30,798 nucleotides of DNA from JBGUVL01 sp045134375 (GCA_045134375.1 JBGUVL010000026.1:1-30798), one strand, 5' to 3'; shown: positions 16,155 to 24,223, numbered from the stretch's first letter. Translations and numbers: made by a program. The notes: a model not told the origin generated them from the letters alone.

Positions 16155-16841
16155 ATGGGATGTTCTTTGTATTTATTTTCGGAATCTTTATCATTATTAC
16201 GCTGTTTTCTTAATTATCAGCATAATAATCCATATTTTAAAATTAATGTAATCTCGAATTGCATTTGTGATAAAAAGAATGATAATAATAAAGAGATTGT
16301 CGTTGTGATTGATAGCATAAAATGTAATGATGAATTGTTTCGTTTTCTCAACAAAAAGATGAAAGAGAAAAAAGATATTTATCTGCTATGTACCAACAGC
16401 GTTATTGCAGGATCCAACAAATTAATTAGTATGCAAGAACATTTTAAGTCTTTCTTAATTTTAAATGCTCCTTTAGATATCATTGTTTTTTCAAAGTGGT
16501 TTCAAAATCTTTCTCTTAGTGGATGTTATCAACATTATCATAAACGAAAAGAAATTAATCGAATGTTATCGCAGTTGAATATTCCAATTCATTTAAATGG
16601 TCATTACTATTTGAGTTGTGCGATTGCGATAAAAATAGAAGATAAAGGACTGAAACTGTATGAAATTTATGATAAAATTGCTAGAGAGAACCATACAACT
16701 TCTTCTCGTGTGGAACGTGCGATGCGAATCGCAATGCAAAAAATAGATTGTGATAAAGTAAATATGCTATTAGGACTTTCTACGAAACGAATGAACATGC
16801 ATTTATTTATTCTGCAAGTAGCAAATCATTTCTCTCAATAA
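16155..16841 (+). CDS. Spo0A-like transcription regulator with degenerate receiver domain
   Basis: 228-aa protein. Residues 138-195 match the DNA-binding domain of Spo0A: LSQLNIPIHLNGHYYLSCAI aligns with the family pattern LGVPAHIKGYxYLREAI, and TTSSRVERAMRIAMQ (181-195) with the recognition helix TTASRVERAIRHAIE. Residues 1-120 have the alternating strand-helix layout of a receiver. The strand EIVVVID puts Asp53 where the phosphoacceptor should be, but the usual Asp-Asp pair after strand 1 is replaced (YLFSES) and the conserved Lys-Pro after strand 5 reads NAPLD. Phosphorylation control may therefore be lost or altered. The usual Spo0A is about 265 aa. ATG 16155 has only a weak ribosome site (TTGGA); a TTG start at 16125 is possible. 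It could be the sporulation master regulator of this lineage or a paralogue; the window cannot decide. Confidence 0.75.
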   Translation: MGCSLYLFSESLSLLRCFLNYQHNNPYFKINVISNCICDKKNDNNKEIVVVIDSIKCNDELFRFLNKKMKEKKDIYLLCTNSVIAGSNKLISMQEHFKSFLILNAPLDIIVFSKWFQNLSLSGCYQHYHKRKEINRMLSQLNIPIHLNGHYYLSCAIAIKIEDKGLKLYEIYDKIARENHTTSSRVERAMRIAMQKIDCDKVNMLLGLSTKRMNMHLFILQVANHFSQ

Positions 16842-16854
16842 AGGAGGACGAGTA

Positions 16855-17937
16855 ATGCGTCATTTATATCTACATGTTCCATTTTGTAATTCTATTTGCT
16901 ATTATTGTGATTTTAAGCGAAGTATTTATCAAGAAGAAATCGTATATGCTTGGCTTAAAAGCATTGATAAAGAGTTAATGTCCATAAGTGAAAGTCAAAT
17001 GGAAACCATTTATATTGGTGGTGGGACTCCGACCGCATTGAATGAGAAACAATTATCTCATTTACTAACCATGTTAGATCGTTTTACCGATGTGAATGAA
17101 TACACAATTGAATCAAATATTGAATCCTTGTCTTTTTCTAAAGTAAAAATTATGTTGGAACATGGAGTAAACCGTATTTCATTAGGAGTGCAATCATTAC
17201 AAGATTCATTATTACAAACGATGAATCGAAAACATACAGCTGCTGATGTCTTTCACAAAATTGAACAATTACATGAATGGGGAATTCATAATATTTCTTG
17301 TGATTTTATTTATGGTTTTCATAATCAAACAAAATTTATGTGGGAACAGGATTTGATAAAAATATGCACTTGTCCTTATGTTAACCATCTATCTCTTTAT
17401 TCTTTGACCATTGAAGAAAATTCGGTGTTTGGAAAAAGGAAACAGCAAAAGTGTGATTCTGAAATAGAGGCATGGATGTATGAAAGAGCAATTCAAATTT
17501 TAACAGCTAATGGATTTCATCAATATGAAGTAGCTAATTTTGCTAGAGGAGAGAAGGAATCCTGCCACAATAAAGGGTATTGGCATTATGATGATTTTTA
17601 TGGTATTGGTTTAGGTGCAAGTGGAAAGAAAGGAAATGTAAGATATGAGAATTGTGGAACGATCCATGAATATTTACAGGGTAAGCACCAAGTGGTAAAA
17701 GAAGAATTATCGATTGAAGATAGGATGTTTGAAAACATCATGATGTCATTGCGCTTAAAAGAAGGAATGTCGATAACTTGTTTTAACACCCGTTATCATT
17801 GTGATTTTAAGGAATATTATAAAGAACCTTTACAAAAAAATATCGAAAAAAAATGGTTAGAAATAAAGGGGGATTATGTGAGAACAACCAATCAAGGTAT
17901 GTTGTTTTTGCATGATATATTAATTGATTTTTTATAG
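16855..17937 (+). CDS. hemW: Radical SAM protein HemW (heme chaperone family)
   Basis: 360-aa radical SAM protein, related to coproporphyrinogen III dehydrogenase HemN but of the HemW branch, which carries heme to target proteins. The cluster motif is HVPFCNSICYYCDF with Cys11, Cys15 and Cys18. It lacks the fourth Cys that HemN has in this motif. IYIGGGTPTALN follows at about residue 52, then SNIESLS and RISLGVQSLQD, all typical. The HemW C-terminal domain (SLRLKEGMSITCFNTRY) is present. A strong AAAGGAGG ribosome site precedes the ATG, and the gene follows the Spo0A-like gene by 13 bases. The lepA-hemW adjacency of other Bacillota is interrupted here. Confidence 0.93.
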   Translation: MRHLYLHVPFCNSICYYCDFKRSIYQEEIVYAWLKSIDKELMSISESQMETIYIGGGTPTALNEKQLSHLLTMLDRFTDVNEYTIESNIESLSFSKVKIMLEHGVNRISLGVQSLQDSLLQTMNRKHTAADVFHKIEQLHEWGIHNISCDFIYGFHNQTKFMWEQDLIKICTCPYVNHLSLYSLTIEENSVFGKRKQQKCDSEIEAWMYERAIQILTANGFHQYEVANFARGEKESCHNKGYWHYDDFYGIGLGASGKKGNVRYENCGTIHEYLQGKHQVVKEELSIEDRMFENIMMSLRLKEGMSITCFNTRYHCDFKEYYKEPLQKNIEKKWLEIKGDYVRTTNQGMLFLHDILIDFL

Positions 17938-17952
17938 AATGGAGTGAAATAT

Positions 17953-18501
17953 ATGAAAGAAAAATGTATTGCAAAAGAAGTGATCTATGATGGAAAAATT
18001 ATTCGTGTAGAAAGGGATCAAGTGGAACTAGAGGATGGACATAGAAGTGTCCGTGAAGTTGTTTTTAATAGTGGTGGCGTTTGTGTATTAGCTTTTTGTG
18101 AAAATGGGAAAGTCATTTTAGGAAAACAGTTTCGCTATCCTTCAAAAGAAGAATTATATGAACTTCCAGGTGGAAAACAAAATCCAAATGAAAGTTTTGT
18201 TGAAAGTGGTTTAAGAGAATTAGAAGAAGAAACCGGTTATACTAGTAACCAGGCAAGTTATTTTGGATATCTATATCCTACGGTTGCTTACTGTAGTGAA
18301 GTGATTCATATGGTAGTCGCGGAAAATTGTTATTACAATAAAAAACATTTAGATGATGGTGAACATGTAGAGGCAATCCTTCTTGATTATGAGGAAGTGA
18401 AGCGAATGATTTTTGATAATGAAATTAAAGACGGAAAAACAATCGTTGCATTTTTAAAGTATGACGCATTGCAACACTCGTGTAATAATAAGAAAAAATA
18501 G
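17953..18501 (+). CDS. nudF: Nudix hydrolase, ADP-ribose pyrophosphatase type
   Basis: 182-aa Nudix enzyme, most like ADP-ribose pyrophosphatase, which hydrolyses ADP-ribose to AMP and ribose 5-phosphate. The Nudix box GX5EX7REUXEEXGU is complete at residues 74-96 (GKQNPNE, then RELEEETGY). The upstream LAFCENGKVILGKQFRYP and ELPGG are typical of the ADPR class, as is the short N-terminal strand domain. ATG 17953 is chosen for GGAGTG six bases before it; GTG 17944 in the same frame lies inside that site. It starts 15 bases after hemW and is likely co-transcribed with it. Confidence 0.88.
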   Translation: MKEKCIAKEVIYDGKIIRVERDQVELEDGHRSVREVVFNSGGVCVLAFCENGKVILGKQFRYPSKEELYELPGGKQNPNESFVESGLRELEEETGYTSNQASYFGYLYPTVAYCSEVIHMVVAENCYYNKKHLDDGEHVEAILLDYEEVKRMIFDNEIKDGKTIVAFLKYDALQHSCNNKKK

Positions 18502-18531
18502 TATAATAAAATTAGAAAGTGAGGGATCCCT

Positions 18532-19146
18532 ATGAAAAAGAATACGGTAATTACGATTAGTAGACAATTTGGAAGTGGAGGGAGAGAAATTGGTAAAGCA
18601 ATTGCTGAGAAATTAAAAATTCCTTTCTATGATAAAGAAATTATTGCGATAGCAGCACAAGAAAGTGGGATTGATGAAGAATTATTTAAGAAAGAGGAAA
18701 ATCGCACAAGTCGTGCATTCTATTTGTTAGGAACGATTTCTTATGCCTTAGGTTCTCCTATCACTATTGATAGTGGGATGTCGATTAATGATCGAATGTT
18801 TTCCATTCAATCTTCTATTATTCAAACATTAGCTGAAAATGAATCTTGTGTCATTGTGGGAAGATGCAGTGATTATGTTTTAAAAGATTATGATAATGTT
18901 ATCTCTGTTTTTATTTATGCAGATGAGAAGGATCGTATTACAAGAGCTAGTGTAGAATACAAATTAGCAGGTGAAAATATGGCTGATTTAGTTCATAAAA
19001 TTGATCGTGAACGTGCGAATTATTATAATTACTATACAGGCGAAAAATGGGGCGATTGCGAACGTTATGACCTTTGCATTAATTCAAGTGCATTTTCTTT
19101 TGAAACGACTGTGAATATGATTGTTGATTTATTTCATAATAAATAA
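18532..19146 (+). CDS. Cytidylate-kinase-like P-loop protein
   Basis: 204-aa protein of the cytidylate-kinase-like family (PF13189 type). The N-terminus VITISRQFGSGGREIGKAIA carries the atypical P-loop GSGGREIGK of this family. It continues with AEKLKIPFYDKEII, the INDRMFSIQSSIIQTLAENE helix, CVIVGRCSDYVL (Walker-B-like strand) and DEKDRITRASVEY, and ends with the YNYYTGEKWGDCERYDLCINSS region typical of these proteins. Substrate and pathway are unknown; true Cmk differs in lacking the YYTGxxWG block. A GAGGGAT ribosome site precedes the ATG, and TATAAT at 18502-18507 could drive a separate transcript, although no -35 is visible. No terminator is apparent after the stop on this strand. Confidence 0.85.
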   Translation: MKKNTVITISRQFGSGGREIGKAIAEKLKIPFYDKEIIAIAAQESGIDEELFKKEENRTSRAFYLLGTISYALGSPITIDSGMSINDRMFSIQSSIIQTLAENESCVIVGRCSDYVLKDYDNVISVFIYADEKDRITRASVEYKLAGENMADLVHKIDRERANYYNYYTGEKWGDCERYDLCINSSAFSFETTVNMIVDLFHNK

Positions 19147-19164
19147 GAAAGTAATCTTTCATAG

Positions 19165-19198
19165 AAAAAACCTCCTTACTGCATAATTCGTAAAGAGG
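19165..19198 (-). terminator. Minus-strand Rho-independent terminator
   Basis: On the minus strand CCTC-T-TTAC and GTAA-G-GAGG form an 8-bp stem with one internal mismatch, around a 10-base loop, followed by six T (plus-strand A at 19165-19170). It probably ends transcripts from the minus-strand dehydrogenase or from the former insertion element. Confidence 0.6.
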
Positions 19199-19202
19199 GT
19201 AC

Positions 19203-19380
19203 CTATTGTAGTGAATCTTAAAATGGACATAAATTTTTTCTAGTAATGATAAGTTGAATCTTTTACCTGTAAAGAGGATCAAGCCTATTCATCTTACCTG
19301 AATTCATCTTCGTGCCCATAAAATATTTCATTCTTTCGTTTTCCAAAGAAATTTTGTATTACACAATTATCCAAACCTAT
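19203..19380 (-). pseudogene. Relic of an IS3-family transposase (OrfB, 3' end)
   Basis: Translating the minus strand from 19377 downward gives GLDNCVIQNFFGKRKNEIFY then GHEDEFR and a stop at 19294-19296. This matches the IS3 OrfB pattern DNxxIExFFGxLKxExxY around the third catalytic acidic residue. The Glu of the DDE triad is replaced by Gln (IQNFFG instead of IENFFG). Further down, KKFMSILRFTT (near 19207-19240), after a stop, recalls the MSPVQYR tail. Frame breaks and stops show it is dead. The rest of 19147-19483 holds only the terminator; no terminal inverted repeats were found by eye. Confidence 0.7.
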
Positions 19381-19483
19381 TGCATTTTTTAATTATACTT
19401 TGTTCAGTAGAGACGGTACAAGCAGACTTCCTGACAATTTTGTTGAACAAAAATGGATTCCGTTCATAGTAGGATACTCCTTT

Positions 19484-20350
19484 TTAATTTTCTTCGTGAT
19501 AATATTTAATCAGTGCTTGTGTCCCCATCTCTGCAAAACCAGTTTCTTCTAATGTTTCATACATTTGATAGACGCATTCTAACATCTTTAATGGAGTTCC
19601 TTTTTCTTCCATTACGCTTTTTGCGATTCGCATATCTTTTGTGAAATGTTTAATAAAAAAACCAGGTTCGAAATCATTGTTTAATACACGAGGAGCCATA
19701 TGTTCCATTTGCCAACTACCGGCAGCACCACTACCAATTGCATTGAGTACAGTGGTATAATCGAGTCCATTTTCTTTCATATAAACAAGAGCTTCACTAT
19801 AAGCAGCTGTGGCGCCTGCAACTGCGATTTGATTACACATTTTACTGTGCTGTCCACAGCCTGCTTTTCCGATATAATTAATGTTGGTTCCAAGTTTTTC
19901 AAAAAGAGGCAAGGTTTTCTCATAAGTATCTATTCGACCTCCAACCATAATCGATAAGGTTCCCTTTTTTGCACCGATATCACCACCTGATACAGGAGCA
20001 TCAAGAGCAGAAAGTCCTTTCTCACTGTCCGATGCTTTCTGTGCAATTTTTTCAGCAAGCTGTGGGGAAGAAGTCGTCATATCCACTAAGATAGCATTTC
20101 TTTTTGCATGTTCAATGATTCCATCTTTACCTAAATATATTTCTTCTACATCTTTCGGATAAGCAACCATTGTGAAAATAAAATCACAATCTTGTACACA
20201 TTCTTGAATACTGTCAGTTAAGGTAGCTTCGTTTACCAAATTTAACATTTTTTCTTTGCTTCGATTATATACTTTAACCTCATAATTTGGTGTTAAGTGC
20301 TGCACCATTGCATTTCCCATAACACCAGTACCAATCCAAGCTATTTTCAT
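19484..20350 (-). CDS. NAD(P)-dependent beta-hydroxyacid dehydrogenase (3-hydroxyisobutyrate dehydrogenase family)
   Basis: 288-aa cytoplasmic oxidoreductase. The N-terminal nucleotide-binding motif is WIGTGVMGNAMVQHL (residues 5-19), with VYNRSKEK after strand 2; the Arg suggests NADPH rather than NADH, as an inference. The family signature DAPVSGGDIGAKKGTLSIMVGG lies at about 115-137, and the catalytic Lys is in GCGQHSKMCNQIAVAG. The C-terminal all-helical domain is complete. The length matches the family. It resembles B. subtilis YkwC and tartronate semialdehyde or succinic semialdehyde reductases; the substrate cannot be told. The ATG follows AAGGAGAG at 9 bases. It is the only minus-strand gene besides rpsT and stands apart from its neighbours. 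Confidence 0.88.
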   Translation of the reverse strand: MKIAWIGTGVMGNAMVQHLTPNYEVKVYNRSKEKMLNLVNEATLTDSIQECVQDCDFIFTMVAYPKDVEEIYLGKDGIIEHAKRNAILVDMTTSSPQLAEKIAQKASDSEKGLSALDAPVSGGDIGAKKGTLSIMVGGRIDTYEKTLPLFEKLGTNINYIGKAGCGQHSKMCNQIAVAGATAAYSEALVYMKENGLDYTTVLNAIGSGAAGSWQMEHMAPRVLNNDFEPGFFIKHFTKDMRIAKSVMEEKGTPLKMLECVYQMYETLEETGFAEMGTQALIKYYHEEN

Positions 20351-20372
20351 AAATTTTCTCTCCTTTTTTCAT

Positions 20373-20381
20373 ATTATAACA
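20373..20381 (-). promoter_or_regulatory. Extended -10 promoter of the minus-strand dehydrogenase
   Basis: On the minus strand TGTTATAAT is a perfect TGn-TATAAT extended -10, 22 bases ahead of the start codon. The -35 region is poor, as is common with extended -10 promoters. Confidence 0.45.
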
Positions 20382-20513
20382 ATGAAATGCGAAGTTTTTT
20401 ATCTTTTCTTTTCGATTTTCCACTAAAATAACATTATTTTACACATTGTTTTCATATATTTATCACAAAAAAGGATTATATTATATCCTGTAAACGGATA
20501 GGAGTGATCATGA

Positions 20514-21581
20514 ATGAACAAAAATAAGATTATGGCCTACATGATATCTGGGCTTTTGATGTTTTCGTTAGGTTGTGCTGGTGGTTATGTTGGCACAACG
20601 ATTGCAAATAAAAATCAGGTTTCGACCGATACAAAAATCGTGAAAACAAGTGCGATTGAAGCTGCAACAACAGACATCTCAGTGGTTGCCGAAAGTGCTT
20701 CTCCTAGTGTTGTAGCGATAACAACAGAAACGGTTCAGTTGGGAAGTTTTATGCGACAATCGGTTAGTGAAGGTGCAGGAAGTGGAGTAATCATTACAAA
20801 TGATGGGTATATTATTACAAACCATCATGTGGTGTCAGGGGCAAGATCGATTCAGGTTACCTTAGCGGATAATACAACTCATGAAGCAGAATTGGTTGGT
20901 AGCGATGCGACAAATGATATTGCTGTTATTAAAATTGATGCAACGAATTTGACGGTAGCTGCAATTGGGAACTCCGATCATTTAAAAATTGGGGAAGATG
21001 CGATTGTCATAGGAAACCCATTAGGTACTCTTGGTGGTACCGTAACCGAAGGAATCATCAGTGCAACCTCTAGAACAATGACCATTGATAATGTAGAGAT
21101 GAATTTACTTCAAACGAGTGCAGCAGTCAATCCAGGTAATTCTGGTGGTGGATTGTTTAATTCGAATGGAGAACTTGTAGGAATCGTTAATGCAAAAATA
21201 AGTGATGAAGATGTGGAAGGTATTGGTTTTGCCATTCCAATTAATCAAGCAATTGATATTGCAGAGCAGATTATTGATAACGGCGGATTTGCAAATGGTA
21301 ACTATACTTTAGGAATTACAATGATTGAAATCAAAGATGAAGAAACGGCTCGTCGATATAATGTTGATAAAACCGGTATCTATGTTTACAGTGTAGTGGA
21401 AGGAAGCGATGCCGAAGAAGCTGGAATTAAAAGCGGAGATCGTTTAGTCTCGGTTAATGGTACAAAGGTAAATACGACCGATAGCGCAAAATCATTAATC
21501 AAATCTTCAAAAAAAGGTGACACATTGAAAATCGTTGTTGATCGAAATGGAAAAGAGAAAACATTTACTATAAAAATTTAA
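20514..21581 (+). CDS. HtrA/DegP-type membrane serine protease
   Basis: 355-aa trypsin-like S1C protease with one PDZ domain, acting on misfolded extracytoplasmic proteins. An N-terminal hydrophobic segment (MAYMISGLLMFSLGCAGGYV, residues 7-26) anchors it, with the catalytic domain outside. The triad is visible: His105 in TNHHVV, Asp135 in TNDIAVIKID and Ser210 in NPGNSGGGLF. The PDZ domain covers about 262-355, with the ligand loop near YTLGITMIEI and AGIKSGDRLVSVNG. The ATG 20514 has AGGAG 10 bases upstream; an overlapping ATG at 20510 is out of frame. Upstream lies a 130-base AT-rich divergent region with no clear -35/-10 pair for this gene. It resembles B. subtilis HtrA/HtrB/YyxA, and I cannot choose among them. 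Confidence 0.92.
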   Translation: MNKNKIMAYMISGLLMFSLGCAGGYVGTTIANKNQVSTDTKIVKTSAIEAATTDISVVAESASPSVVAITTETVQLGSFMRQSVSEGAGSGVIITNDGYIITNHHVVSGARSIQVTLADNTTHEAELVGSDATNDIAVIKIDATNLTVAAIGNSDHLKIGEDAIVIGNPLGTLGGTVTEGIISATSRTMTIDNVEMNLLQTSAAVNPGNSGGGLFNSNGELVGIVNAKISDEDVEGIGFAIPINQAIDIAEQIIDNGGFANGNYTLGITMIEIKDEETARRYNVDKTGIYVYSVVEGSDAEEAGIKSGDRLVSVNGTKVNTTDSAKSLIKSSKKGDTLKIVVDRNGKEKTFTIKI

Positions 21582-21587
21582 AAAAGA

Positions 21588-21616
21588 TTGAAAAGAAATA
21601 GAAATCATGCTATTAT
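21588..21616 (+). promoter_or_regulatory. Sigma-A promoter of rpsO
   Basis: TTGAAA (21588-21593), 17-base spacer, TATTAT (21611-21616) preceded by TGC as an extended -10. It lies right after the protease gene and opens a leader of about 75 bases. Confidence 0.65.
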
Positions 21617-21621
21617 ACTAT

Positions 21622-21697
21622 CGGTTTTAACCTAGGAATATGGACACTCCGACCTATCTCTTGGATTAGAACGTCATTTAAGAAGGAGGAAATAGAA
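21622..21697 (+). promoter_or_regulatory. Structured 5' leader of rpsO, possible S15 autoregulatory element
   Basis: The leader holds nested pairings: TAGG (21633-21636) with CCTA (21653-21656), enclosing GGA (21642-21644) with TCC (21648-21650) around CAC. It ends in a strong AAGAAGGAGG ribosome site. S15 represses its own mRNA through varied leader structures in many bacteria; that this one does so is inference. Confidence 0.45.
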
Positions 21698-21964
21698 ATG
21701 ATTTCAAAAGAAAGAAAACAGGCAATTATGAAGGAATACGCAGTCCACGAAGGAGATACTGGATCTCCTGAAGTACAGATTGCAGTATTAACAGAAGAAA
21801 TCAACCGTTTAACTGAACACATGAAAGAACACAAACACGACTTTCATTCTCAGAGAGGTCTGATGCAGAAGGTTGGTACTCGTCGTAATTTGTTAAAGTA
21901 TTTAAAGAATAAAGACTTGGACCGTTATCAGACTCTAATTAAACGTTTAGGATTAAGAAAATAA
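21698..21964 (+). CDS. rpsO: 30S ribosomal protein S15
   Basis: 88-aa 16S rRNA-binding protein uS15. The diagnostic stretches are DTGSPEVQIAVLTEEINRLT (20-39), HKHDFHSQRGL and VGTRRNLLKYLKNKD, ending YQTLIKRLGLRK. The length is standard. It has its own promoter, a structured leader and a terminator, and is followed by pnp, the conserved rpsO-pnp pair of most bacteria; here pnp also has a promoter of its own. Confidence 0.98.
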   Translation: MISKERKQAIMKEYAVHEGDTGSPEVQIAVLTEEINRLTEHMKEHKHDFHSQRGLMQKVGTRRNLLKYLKNKDLDRYQTLIKRLGLRK

Positions 21965-21970
21965 TCGCCG

Positions 21971-21995
21971 AAAACCATCGAATGATGGTTTTTTT
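21971..21995 (+). terminator. Rho-independent terminator of rpsO
   Basis: AAAACCATC (21971-21979) pairs with GATGGTTTT (21984-21992) around GAAT, followed by a continuing T run to 21995. It separates rpsO from pnp. Confidence 0.9.
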
Positions 21996-22028
21996 ATATT
22001 CTCTGATAACTTAAAGGTTACCATTTTA

Positions 22029-22056
22029 TTGCTTTCTTTTGTTGAAAATGTATGAT
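22029..22056 (+). promoter_or_regulatory. Sigma-A promoter of pnp
   Basis: TTGCTT (22029-22034), 16-base spacer, TATGAT (22051-22056). The same -35 hexamer and spacing occur before fmt. It lies 37 bases before the pnp start. Confidence 0.5.
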
Positions 22057-22093
22057 ATGATTACAAAGGAAATTTTAAAGAGGTGATTAAAAT

Positions 22094-24223
22094 ATGGCGA
22101 AAGAAGTATTTCGTTTAAATTTCCACGGTAGAAATATTGTGGTTGAAACAGGAGAAATCGCCAAACAGGCTGGGGGGTCTGTTTTAGTAAGATATGAAGA
22201 TACTGCTGTATTATCATGTGCTACTGCAAGTTCTCAAGCAAAGATGGATATTGATTTCTTCCCATTAACTGTAACTTATGAAGAAAAATTGTATTCAGTT
22301 GGAAAGATTCCGGGTGGTTTTTTAAGAAGAGAAGGAAGACCTGGGGAGCATGCAACTTTAACAGCTCGAATGATTGATCGTCCAATACGTCCTTTATTTG
22401 CGGAAGGATTCCGAAACGAAGTTCAAGTGGTGAATACCGTTCTTTCAGTAGAACAGGATTGCACACCAGAAATGACTGCTATGTTAGGTGCATCTTTGGC
22501 TTTGTGTATTTCAGATATTCCATTTAATGGACCGATTGCAGGAGTAAATGTTGGCTATATTGATGGTGAATACATCATTAATCCTACACCAGCGCAAGCG
22601 GAAGTAAGTCGCATAAATTTATCGGTAGCAGGTACGAAATATGCGGTTAATATGGTGGAATCGAGTGCAAGCGAAGTAAGCGAAGAAGAAATGCTTGGTG
22701 CAATTCTTTTTGGGCACGAAGCAATTAAAGAATTGGTGGCTTTTGAAGAAGAAATCATCGCTAAGGTAGGAAAACCAAAACGAGAAATTGAACTATATAC
22801 GATTGAAGAAGCAATTGATAGCGAAGTGCGCGAAAAATTTGAAGCGGCTATCCGTGCAGCAGTATCCATTGAAGGTAAATTGGAACGCTATGGCAAGATT
22901 GATGAATTAACAGAGGAAGCCGTTGCATTATTTGAAACGAAATCATACGAAGATGAGAAATGTAAAGATCGCGCCATCAAACAAGTAAAACAGATTTGTC
23001 ATGGTATTGAGGCAGATGAAGTTCGACGTTTGATTATTGAAGATAAAATTCGTCCTGATGGAAGAAAGATCGATGAGATACGTCCATTGAATTCCCAAGT
23101 GGATTTATTGCCTAGAGTACATGGAAGTGCCTTGTTTACTCGTGGCGAAACACAAGTATTAAGTGTAACAACATTAGGTGCAATCAACGATAATCAGATC
23201 ATTGATGATTTAACAGAAGTTGAAACAAAACGTTTTATGCATCATTATAATTTCCCACCATATTCGGTCGGTGAAGTCGGACGTATGGGAACACCAGGAC
23301 GTCGTGAAATTGGTCATGGTGCATTAGGTGAAAAAGCATTAAAACAGGTGTTACCTACGTTAGAGGAATTCCCATATACCATTCGTACTGTAGCAGAGGT
23401 GTTGGAATCAAACGGTTCTAGTTCACAAGCGTCAATATGTGCAGGAACTATGTCATTAATGGCAGCAGGTGTTCCTATCAAAGCACCAGTTGCTGGAATT
23501 GCGATGGGGCTGATCATGGATGAAGAAAATAACAAATATACGGTTTTAACGGATATTCAAGGAATGGAAGATCACTTTGGTGATATGGATTTCAAGGTTG
23601 CTGGTACAACCAATGGTATTACAGCTTTACAGATGGATATTAAAGTAACTGGTATTACAAAAGAAATCTTTGAAGAAGCATTGGCACAGGCAAAAGTTGC
23701 AAGAGGGCAAATATTAGAGAATATGATGGGTGCCATTGATACGGTTCGTCCAGATGTTAGTCCTTATGCTCCGAAAACACATATCTTGCATATTGCAACA
23801 GATAAGATCAAAGATGTCATTGGACCAGGTGGTAAGATGATTAACCAAATTATTGAAGCTTGTGATAATGTGAAGATTGATATTGATGATGATGGGCAGG
23901 TTATTATTTATCACATGAATCGTGATATGATAAATAAAGCCGCTTCTATGATAGAAGATATTTGTAGAGAAGCAAAAGTTGGCGATATTTATGATGCAAA
24001 AGTTGTAAGAATTGAAAAATTTGGTGCTTTTGTTAATCTATTCAATGGTTGTGATGGATTGCTACATATTTCTAAAATAAAACATGAACGTGTAGAAAAA
24101 GTAGAAGATGTGCTAAAAATTGGGGATACCATTCGTGTTAAGGTGATGGAGATTGATGATAAAGGTCGTGTAAATGTATCCGCAAAAGCACTGATCGAAA
24201 AGCCAGCAAAAAAAGAAGCTTAA
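22094..24223 (+). CDS. pnp: Polyribonucleotide nucleotidyltransferase (PNPase)
   Basis: 709-aa phosphorolytic 3'-5' exoribonuclease, part of the RNA degradation machinery. Two RNase PH-like domains are present: the first with FFPLTVTYEEKLYSVGKIPGGFLRREGRP in pieces, the second starting RPDGRKIDEIRPL with GRREIGHGALGEKAL and DIQGMEDHFGDMDFKVAGT, the catalytic Asp region. Then comes a KH domain (VIGPGGKMINQIIEA) and an S1 domain (KVVRIEKFGAFVNLF, then DGLLHISKI) ending near residue 700. The length and all domains are normal. The start has an AGAGGTGATT ribosome site. It follows rpsO, the expected partner. Confidence 0.98.
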   Translation: MAKEVFRLNFHGRNIVVETGEIAKQAGGSVLVRYEDTAVLSCATASSQAKMDIDFFPLTVTYEEKLYSVGKIPGGFLRREGRPGEHATLTARMIDRPIRPLFAEGFRNEVQVVNTVLSVEQDCTPEMTAMLGASLALCISDIPFNGPIAGVNVGYIDGEYIINPTPAQAEVSRINLSVAGTKYAVNMVESSASEVSEEEMLGAILFGHEAIKELVAFEEEIIAKVGKPKREIELYTIEEAIDSEVREKFEAAIRAAVSIEGKLERYGKIDELTEEAVALFETKSYEDEKCKDRAIKQVKQICHGIEADEVRRLIIEDKIRPDGRKIDEIRPLNSQVDLLPRVHGSALFTRGETQVLSVTTLGAINDNQIIDDLTEVETKRFMHHYNFPPYSVGEVGRMGTPGRREIGHGALGEKALKQVLPTLEEFPYTIRTVAEVLESNGSSSQASICAGTMSLMAAGVPIKAPVAGIAMGLIMDEENNKYTVLTDIQGMEDHFGDMDFKVAGTTNGITALQMDIKVTGITKEIFEEALAQAKVARGQILENMMGAIDTVRPDVSPYAPKTHILHIATDKIKDVIGPGGKMINQIIEACDNVKIDIDDDGQVIIYHMNRDMINKAASMIEDICREAKVGDIYDAKVVRIEKFGAFVNLFNGCDGLLHISKIKHERVEKVEDVLKIGDTIRVKVMEIDDKGRVNVSAKALIEKPAKKEA

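Noticed and set aside
19145..19160. GAAAG/CTTTC hairpin after the kinase-like gene as its terminator
   Set aside because: The stem is 5 bp and no T run follows on the plus strand.
20473..20500. GGAT/ATCC inverted repeats ahead of the HtrA-type gene as a stress-regulator operator
   Set aside because: The repeats are only 4 bp, do not match the CtsR or CIRCE consensus, and are expected in such AT-rich DNA.
22555..22869. Minus-strand open frame of 104 codons inside pnp
   Set aside because: It is a shadow frame of pnp, Ser/Ile-rich as expected for the antisense of Glu/Asn-rich codons, without a ribosome site.
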